Part shown: positions 6,489 to 10,392 of the stretch, piece by piece
Layout: each line of letters begins with the position of its first letter
Position numbering within the stretch: the first letter of the stretch is position 1
NCBI GenBank assembly: GCA_022709105.1
Contig: JAKIXL010000023.1
Span: 4,845 to 15,236, forward strand
DNA from: Thermoplasmatota archaeon
GTDB taxonomy: Archaea; Thermoplasmatota; Thermoplasmata; Methanomassiliicoccales; Methanomassiliicoccaceae
DNA: 10,392 bases
Direction of reading: 5' to 3'
Translations under genes and position numbers: made by a program
The notes under the pieces: model-generated
The model's input: only the letters and a program-made list of their open reading frames with translations
Databases searched by the model: none
Told to the model about the DNA's origin: nothing

Positions 6489-6506
6489 CAAGCGTCTGGA
6501 CGCTTG
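6489..6506. promoter_or_regulatory. 18-bp operator-like palindrome upstream of the dehydrogenase promoter
   Basis: The sequence CAAGCGTC-TG-GACGCTTG has perfect 8-bp arms around a 2-bp centre. It starts 12 bp upstream of the TATA-like box of the minus-strand dehydrogenase gene, next to where the BRE would lie. A 2-nt loop is too tight for a good RNA hairpin, so a dimeric DNA-binding regulator is the more natural reading. It does not match the GGAA-N6-TTCC pattern I associate with the nitrogen regulator NrpR. The regulator is unknown. Confidence 0.5.
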
Positions 6507-7180
6507 CTAGCCGCTGGAAAACGACCTAGGCAGGACAGCGCTCCTCCCGAAGGGACACGCACGGCTGAACACTAAGGTCCACAAGCAGTTCCAGAGGTAG
6601 AAGGCCATGGCGCCATGCGTATCTCGCGGCAGCGGCGAGCGAGGGGACGGCTATGCGTCGAACACTTTCCTCTCACAATGGAGAATATGGGACGTGCGCA
6701 AGATAAGAGGCAGATGAAGTTAGCACGGTAAGGTAAAAGTGCCTTCATGAAAGAGGACAGGCCGGATTGTTTGCGTTATAGCATCAGAGAAGATGGACGG
6801 CATGCAGAGGGTAGCATGCCGGCCCTTCCCGCCCAGAGAACGCTTGGAGTCCTGTCTTTCAACCGACCGACGGCCCCACAGGGTTAGGGATCAAACGGCC
6901 TGAGATATTGCAAGATCACCTGGCTATGAGCTTGTGACTCGTGCGCGCTCACGCTGAGGCCAACGCTTTATGAAAGTAGGGTTCTCCTGCTATAACGAAG
7001 GCACGCCGACCTTTTCTGTAACGGCAGATGGTCCTCACCTCACTGCCTCCGTCTGCATGGGGCACCGAGCAGGCCGGACCTATCTGGATAGGGAACGGAG
7101 CAAACCCTCATCGGCACGGCCACGAAGGCATTGGTCGCACACTTACGGACCGTTGCCCCCATGGCTGGAACTGCAGCAGG
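6507..7180. other. Long intergenic region without a convincing gene
   Basis: No reading frame here has family resemblance, a ribosome binding site or the GC-rich third positions of the neighbouring genes. Base composition drops: 6661-6780 is about 45% GC by count, against clearly GC-rich genes on both sides. Inverted repeats are frequent: CATGGCGCCATG at 6606-6617, CTCGC/GCGAG at 6623-6639, CGGCATGC/GCATGCCG at 6798-6821, and CCTATC-TG-GATAGG at 7079-7092. No tRNA, SRP RNA or RNase P motif was recognised. It may be regulatory DNA, an unrecognised structured RNA, or decayed sequence. Confidence 0.5.
6798..6821. repeat. Perfect 8-bp-stem hairpin in intergenic region
   Basis: CGGCATGC and GCATGCCG form a perfect 8-bp stem around the 8-nt loop AGAGGGTA. 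No T-run follows on either strand, so it is not a simple terminator. It may be part of an unrecognised RNA or a protein-binding palindrome. Confidence 0.45.
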
Positions 7181-7185
7181 ATTAA

Positions 7186-7199
7186 CGAAACGATTATTC
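7186..7199 (+). promoter_or_regulatory. Possible promoter of the PH-like/zinc-ribbon gene cluster
   Basis: CGAAAC (7186-7191) followed by GATTATTC (7192-7199) resembles a BRE plus a weak TATA element. It would place the transcript start near 7220, about 20 nt before ATG 7243. The match to a TATA consensus is poor, so this is tentative. Confidence 0.3.
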
Positions 7200-7242
7200 A
7201 TCTGCGAACGAATCTCCCTCCGTGGAAGCTGAAGCAAGGTTC

Positions 7243-8505
7243 ATGATCGCTGACCCGGGTGGAAAGGGTACGCAGGGCGAGGGCAAGGTACTGGTGGAAG
7301 AGGAAGTGCTGACGATCAAGCCGCTGCAGGGGGGCGCGGTCAACTTCTCGCTTCGAGACGTGGCCGCGATCGATCCCGCTCCGCATAGGATCCCCATAAC
7401 GCTTATCAACGGCTCCAAGGTGGAACTGTCGATGATGGGGCACCGCTATGATGACGTTCTCCGCGAATTGCACCGTGCCCGCAACGAGCTGATAATGAAG
7501 GACCTCCTCATGGGCGAGAAGCTCCGCAAGCAAGGCGTCCGCGGAGAGCTCCGCGGACCGTTCCGCGGAGCGGAGGGCACCTGCGAGGTGCGCCTCTATG
7601 ACACCGCGCTGGTCCTGATGCCGACCAAGGGCACGCTGGCCAGGGTGCGATACAGCGATATCCGGGGCATCGAGGCCCGAGACTACGTCTTGAGGATCGA
7701 GCTGGAGAACGGGGAGCAGCTGGGCATCGGGATGCTGGGACGGGAGCTGGACCCCCTGTGGAAGGGCATATCGGACGCCATGGCCGAACTCGAGTCCAAC
7801 GTCCAGGCGCTGGTCAGAGACATCTATCCAAGCATATCGTCATCCAACCTGGCCGAGGCCTCCCGCCTTCTGAAAGAGGGCCGAGCAGCCCGTCGTTTCG
7901 ACCTTGAGAGCGTGGATCCCATGCTGTTCGCTGCCCTTGAGGCAAGGCTCCGGGCCTCTGGCATGGGGGGTGAGTATGACCATCTGACCTCGCTGGGCAA
8001 GAAGAACATGGTCCGCATCGGCATCAAGCGCTCCCTGCTCGCCTCGGAAGGAGAGTACATCTGGTTCATGGTCCCCCTGCTGGACAACGAGGGGAACGCA
8101 GTGGCCATGGAGGCGACCTCCGGCCCCACCGGGGGAAGGGCCACCTATTTCTTCCGCGTCGCTCCCCGCGAGCGCTATCCGGGAATGGATACCGGAACGC
8201 GGAGGGAGGAGGCGGAGGAATGCATGGACATCTTGACGGCGGGGCTTCAGGAGATCAACTTCCGCCGCAAGCCCATCTACCTCAAGGACGAGGATCTCCT
8301 TGCGCCGGAGAACGCGAGGTACCGCTTCTCCATCACGCTCATCCCCGCCCTGAGGGACCTGAGGGGCCGCTTCATCGGAAGGGTCGCTCACACCTCCCCG
8401 GAGGATTGGACGGTCAAGGTGAACGAGCTGCTGACCTTCAACGCCAATGCAAAGGGTGGCGAGAGGTGGCGCACCGAGTCGTCGGGGGATGAAGTCGAGG
8501 AATAA
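7243..8505 (+). CDS. Protein of unknown function with two probable PH-like N-terminal repeats
   Basis: The 420-residue soluble protein has no signal peptide or membrane segment. Two similar beta-rich units can be seen. Residues 14-82 contain GKVLVEEEVLTIKP, then FSLRDVAAID, then PITLINGSKVELSM. Residues 112-183 contain CEVRLYDTALVLMP, then VRYSDIRGIE, then LRIELENGEQLGIG. Each fits a strand, strand, 'D-I/V-x-x-I' turn and acidic-gly strand, then a helix, like PH- or GRAM-type domains. The C-terminal half (about 240-400) is mixed alpha/beta and unrecognised. A run of three RG pairs joins the two repeats. ATG 7243 is preceded by AAGG at 7236-7239; GTG 7222 in frame is an alternative. It heads a cluster with two zinc-ribbon proteins. 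Function unknown. Confidence 0.75.
   Translation: MIADPGGKGTQGEGKVLVEEEVLTIKPLQGGAVNFSLRDVAAIDPAPHRIPITLINGSKVELSMMGHRYDDVLRELHRARNELIMKDLLMGEKLRKQGVRGELRGPFRGAEGTCEVRLYDTALVLMPTKGTLARVRYSDIRGIEARDYVLRIELENGEQLGIGMLGRELDPLWKGISDAMAELESNVQALVRDIYPSISSSNLAEASRLLKEGRAARRFDLESVDPMLFAALEARLRASGMGGEYDHLTSLGKKNMVRIGIKRSLLASEGEYIWFMVPLLDNEGNAVAMEATSGPTGGRATYFFRVAPRERYPGMDTGTRREEAEECMDILTAGLQEINFRRKPIYLKDEDLLAPENARYRFSITLIPALRDLRGRFIGRVAHTSPEDWTVKVNELLTFNANAKGGERWRTESSGDEVEE
7538..7569 (+). repeat. Three TCCGCGGA palindromes at exact 12-bp spacing inside the coding sequence
   Basis: TCCGCGGA occurs at 7538-7545, 7550-7557 and 7562-7569, a period of exactly 12 bp, or four codons. It encodes an R-G pair in each unit (VRGE, LRGP, FRGA) in the linker between the two PH-like units. 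The bases between copies differ, so the octamer is more conserved than the rest of the unit. Confidence 0.85.
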
Positions 8506-8513
8506 TGACAACC

Positions 8514-8523
8514 TTAATTTATC
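8514..8523 (+). promoter_or_regulatory. Possible internal TATA element before the first zinc-ribbon gene
   Basis: TTAATTTATC just after the upstream stop is an AT island in GC-rich sequence. A start about 26 nt downstream would fall near 8543, immediately ahead of the Shine-Dalgarno tract and the proposed TTG start at 8558. It suggests the zinc-ribbon pair can be expressed independently of the PH-like gene. Confidence 0.4.
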
Positions 8524-8557
8524 CAATCCGTACATATCGCCAGGAGGGAGGAGGAGC

Positions 8558-8899
8558 TTGCCAGGCTACATGAGGCCATGCCGATACTGCGGTGAACTGG
8601 TCCCGCCTGATTCCAACGCCTGTCCGATTTGCGGGAAGTGGAACCCGGTGGACGAACTTAGGTGCCCCAAATGCAGGTCGCCGATCAAGGAGAGCTGGAA
8701 GTCGTGCTCGCACTGCGGACAGGGACTGAGCGTGGCCTGCCCCGCCTGCGGCAAGACCACGTTCTTCGGGGACCACTGCCAGCAATGCGGCGCGAGGCTG
8801 ATGGTCAAGTGTCAGCAAAAGAAATGCGGCTTCGAGCAGCCTCCTCTGGGACCGATCTGCTCAAAATGCGGGAAACCGATAGCGGGGGGTAAAAAATGA
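8558..8899 (+). CDS. Small protein with four tandem zinc ribbons
   Basis: The 113-residue protein carries 16 cysteines in eight pairs, making four C4 zinc-binding units: C8/C11 with C22/C25, C36/C39 with C50/C53, C61/C64 with C74/C77, and C85/C90 with C101/C104. The last unit has a wider first pair (C-x4-C). This is a double-zinc-ribbon (DZR) style scaffold, usually for protein or nucleic-acid binding, with no visible enzymatic domain. The start is uncertain. TTG 8558 follows the strong purine tract GGAGGGAGGAGG (8543-8554). ATG 8570 is further from it, and ATG 8489 would overlap the upstream gene and add 23 low-complexity residues. It ends in an ATGA overlap with the next zinc-ribbon gene, so the two are probably made together. 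Function unknown. Confidence 0.8.
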   Translation: MPGYMRPCRYCGELVPPDSNACPICGKWNPVDELRCPKCRSPIKESWKSCSHCGQGLSVACPACGKTTFFGDHCQQCGARLMVKCQQKKCGFEQPPLGPICSKCGKPIAGGKK

Positions 8900-9561
8900 G
8901 CAAGATGATAGCGTTCAATGACAACTACTCGGACGAGAGCACGGATGCGGGATTCACCTTCACCTTCTTCTGCGACAAGTGCAATGAGGGCTACAAGACG
9001 CGGTTCATCGCGTCCAAGACCTACAAGAAGAGGGGCTTCTTCGACAACATCGGAAAGATCGCCAGCGCCGCCGGGTCGCTCGCAGGGAGTTCCGGCCTCT
9101 CCACCGTCGGCCACACCGGCGGGGACATCATGAGGTCGAAGTTCGAGGGCCAGTCCCCAGCCTGGCACAAGGAGCACGAGGCCGCCTTCGAGGAGGCCCA
9201 GAACGAGGCCCGCGGACACTTCCACCGCTGCCCCCGCTGCCAGAGATGGGTGTGCGACAACGACTGGAACGAGGAAGCCTCGCTGTGCGTGGACGACGCG
9301 CCCCTGGAGTCGGTGGAGGTCGCCGCCGCCCGGGCGGGCAAGATGAAGGAGGACATAATCAAGAAGGCGTCCGAGACCCAGGTGTTCACCGGCGAGATCG
9401 AACAGCGTCAGGCCATCTGTCCAAAGTGCGGGAAGCCTGCCGGCCAGGGAAAGTTCTGCAACAATTGTGGCGCCCCCATGGGTATGCCCAAGTGTCCCCA
9501 GTGCGGGGCGCAGAACCCTCCCGGAGCAAGGTTCTGCTCGGAGTGCGGCGGAAAGGTCTGA
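8896..9561 (+). CDS. Zinc-ribbon protein with N-terminal FNDNY domain, unknown function
   Basis: The 221-residue protein begins MSKMIAFNDNYSDESTDAGF, followed by a split metal site: C26/C29 and, after a glycine/serine-rich stretch with AGSLAGSSG, C112/C115, C120 and C131. A charged helix (about 135-170) leads to two C-terminal zinc ribbons, C175/C178 with C188/C191 and C200/C203 with C214/C217. I recall similar 'FNDNY...STD.GF.F.F.C..C' proteins annotated only as zinc-ribbon proteins in bacteria and archaea, with no assigned function. The middle segment 50-80 is small-residue-rich and only weakly hydrophobic, so membrane insertion is doubtful. ATG 8896 overlaps the upstream stop (ATGA), which indicates translational coupling with the four-ribbon protein. 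Confidence 0.82.
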   Translation: MSKMIAFNDNYSDESTDAGFTFTFFCDKCNEGYKTRFIASKTYKKRGFFDNIGKIASAAGSLAGSSGLSTVGHTGGDIMRSKFEGQSPAWHKEHEAAFEEAQNEARGHFHRCPRCQRWVCDNDWNEEASLCVDDAPLESVEVAAARAGKMKEDIIKKASETQVFTGEIEQRQAICPKCGKPAGQGKFCNNCGAPMGMPKCPQCGAQNPPGARFCSECGGKV

Positions 9562-9572
9562 ACAGGTCCGCA

Positions 9573-9593
9573 CCCCGCGCCGTTTGCGCGGGG
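9573..9593. repeat. GC-rich hairpin between zinc-ribbon and MFS genes
   Basis: CCCCGCGC and GCGCGGGG form a perfect 8-bp stem with the loop CGTTT, 12 nt after the zinc-ribbon stop. There is no T-run behind it. It may end or stabilise the upstream transcript, but a terminator role is unproven. Confidence 0.5.
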
Positions 9594-9632
9594 AAAGCGG
9601 GACCTCGGCAGTCAGATACAGGAGCGGAGGCG

Positions 9633-10392
9633 GTGAGCGCTCGGCCCCACTGGACCAGGAAGTTCTTTACCATATGGACGGGCCAGGCGTTCTCCCTTGT
9701 CGGCAGCAACCTGGTGCAGTTCGCCCTGATATGGTGGCTTACCATAGAGACAGGCTCGGCCATCGTGCTGACCTTGGCGATGGTCATGGGCGTCCTTCCA
9801 CAGGTCTTCCTCACACCGCTCGCCGGGGCCTACGTTGACCGGTGGAACCGCAAGCGCACTATGATCGCTGCCGATGGCCTCACCGCCCTTGTCACCCTGT
9901 TCCTGATGGTCTCCTTCGCCCTTGGAACAGTGGACATCGTGCAGATCATGCTCGTCCTCTTGCTCCGCTCCTTCTTCTCCGGATTCCACTGGCCGGCGAT
10001 GCAGGCGTCCACCACCCTCATGGTCCCGGATGCCCACCTTGCACGGATCAGCGGCCTCAACGAGGCGATTCGCGGCCTGGCATCCATTGCCGCTCCTCCC
10101 CTGGGCGCGGTGCTGATGGCCCTCCTGCCGATGTACATGGTGCTCTCAGTGGACCTGATAACCGCGGCCATCGCCATCCTCGCGCTGGTGGCGGTGGCCA
10201 TCCCCGAGGTGCGCAGGTCGGAGGGCCGCATCGCCAAGTCGGTTATCGCCGACCTGAAGGACGCGTTCCATTACATCCGCTCGTGGAAGGGGGCGCTGTG
10301 GATGACCATCATATTCATGCTCATCAACTTCCTCATCAATCCGGCCTTCGCCCTGCTGCCCCTCCTCACGCTGGAGCACTTCGGCGGCGGGG
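9633..10392 (+). CDS. MFS transporter, N-terminal part (3' end outside window)
   Basis: The frame is open from GTG 9633 to the window end, giving 253 complete codons. GTG is chosen because AGGAGCGGAGG (9620-9630) lies directly upstream and the protein then starts MSARPHWTRKFFTIWTGQAF, a normal MFS N-terminus. The sequence has about seven hydrophobic segments. The loop after the second holds the MFS motif GAYVDRWNRKR (65-75). SLVGSNLVQFALIWWL in the first helix and the IPEVRRSEG linker after the sixth helix fit the MFS_3 type (EntS/MefA-like exporters). The substrate cannot be inferred; drug, siderophore or metabolite efflux are family possibilities. The 71-nt gap and hairpin upstream suggest it is not tightly coupled to the zinc-ribbon genes. 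Confidence 0.88.
   Translation, partial: MSARPHWTRKFFTIWTGQAFSLVGSNLVQFALIWWLTIETGSAIVLTLAMVMGVLPQVFLTPLAGAYVDRWNRKRTMIAADGLTALVTLFLMVSFALGTVDIVQIMLVLLLRSFFSGFHWPAMQASTTLMVPDAHLARISGLNEAIRGLASIAAPPLGAVLMALLPMYMVLSVDLITAAIAILALVAVAIPEVRRSEGRIAKSVIADLKDAFHYIRSWKGALWMTIIFMLINFLINPAFALLPLLTLEHFGGG

Noticed and set aside
5477..6529. 350-codon plus-strand ORF opposite the dehydrogenase
   Set aside because: It is a shadow of the strongly supported minus-strand dehydrogenase, caused by high GC. Its product has no family features.
6449..7180. SRP RNA or RNase P RNA in the long gap
   Set aside because: I looked for the SRP helix 8 motif and the RNase P GAGGAAAGTCC-type core on both strands. Only partial matches were found (e.g. 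GAGAGGAAAGTG on the minus strand near 6670), without the accompanying conserved parts.
6970..7185. 71-codon plus-strand ORF beginning MKVGFSCY in the intergenic region
   Set aside because: No ribosome binding site, codon choice unlike the GC-rich neighbours, no family resemblance, and the overlapping frames are equally open.
7040..7237. 65-codon minus-strand ORF in the intergenic region
   Set aside because: Composition looks random, no ribosome binding site or recognisable motif, and it overlaps the likely promoter of the plus-strand PH-like gene.
9573..9593. Intrinsic terminator at the GC-rich hairpin
   Set aside because: The stem is strong, but no T-run follows on the plus strand, and archaeal termination relies on T tracts rather than hairpins.

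Overview
The window looks like a GC-rich euryarchaeal chromosome, most likely a methanogen-related lineage of the Thermoplasmatota such as Methanomassiliicoccales. That placement is inference. It rests on a pelota gene, a two-subunit homoaconitase/isopropylmalate-isomerase of the AksD/AksE-LeuC/LeuD type, TATA/BRE-like promoters with short leaders, oligo-T terminator sequence, and sequon-rich surface protein. No rRNA, tRNA, CRISPR array, transposase or phage gene was seen.

Layout. (1) 1-599: 3' half of pelota (ribosome rescue). (2) 600-894: noncoding stretch with a strong TATA box at 674-681 and a predicted leader of about 190 nt. (3) 895-3842, plus strand: a tight three-gene operon encoding a homocitrate-synthase-family acyltransferase and the large and small subunits of an aconitase-superfamily hydro-lyase, ending at a T-rich terminator. 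(4) 3882-6442, minus strand, convergent to the operon: an isocitrate/isopropylmalate-family dehydrogenase, an SdpI-family membrane protein starting 4 nt after it, and an anchored exported protein with nine N-glycosylation sequons and its own likely promoter. (5) 6443-7242: about 800 nt without a convincing gene, lower in GC, containing the dehydrogenase promoter, an 18-bp operator-like palindrome and several hairpins. (6) 7243-9561, plus strand: three genes of unknown function, one with two probable beta-rich PH-like repeats followed by two cysteine-rich zinc-ribbon proteins. (7) 9633-10392: start of an MFS efflux transporter cut by the window end.

How the genes work together. The acyltransferase, the isomerase pair and the dehydrogenase form a complete 2-oxoacid chain-elongation set: condensation with acetyl-CoA, isomerisation, oxidative decarboxylation. 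The same chemistry serves coenzyme B (2-oxosuberate) synthesis, lysine/homocitrate synthesis, or citrate to 2-oxoglutarate. The dehydrogenase carries the Ser-x-Asn isocitrate-type substrate signature, and the isomerase small subunit has an unusual YKFKT loop. The 2-oxoglutarate (citrate-like) reading therefore deserves a direct test against the coenzyme B reading. The PH-like/zinc-ribbon triad is the best candidate here for an uncharacterised system.
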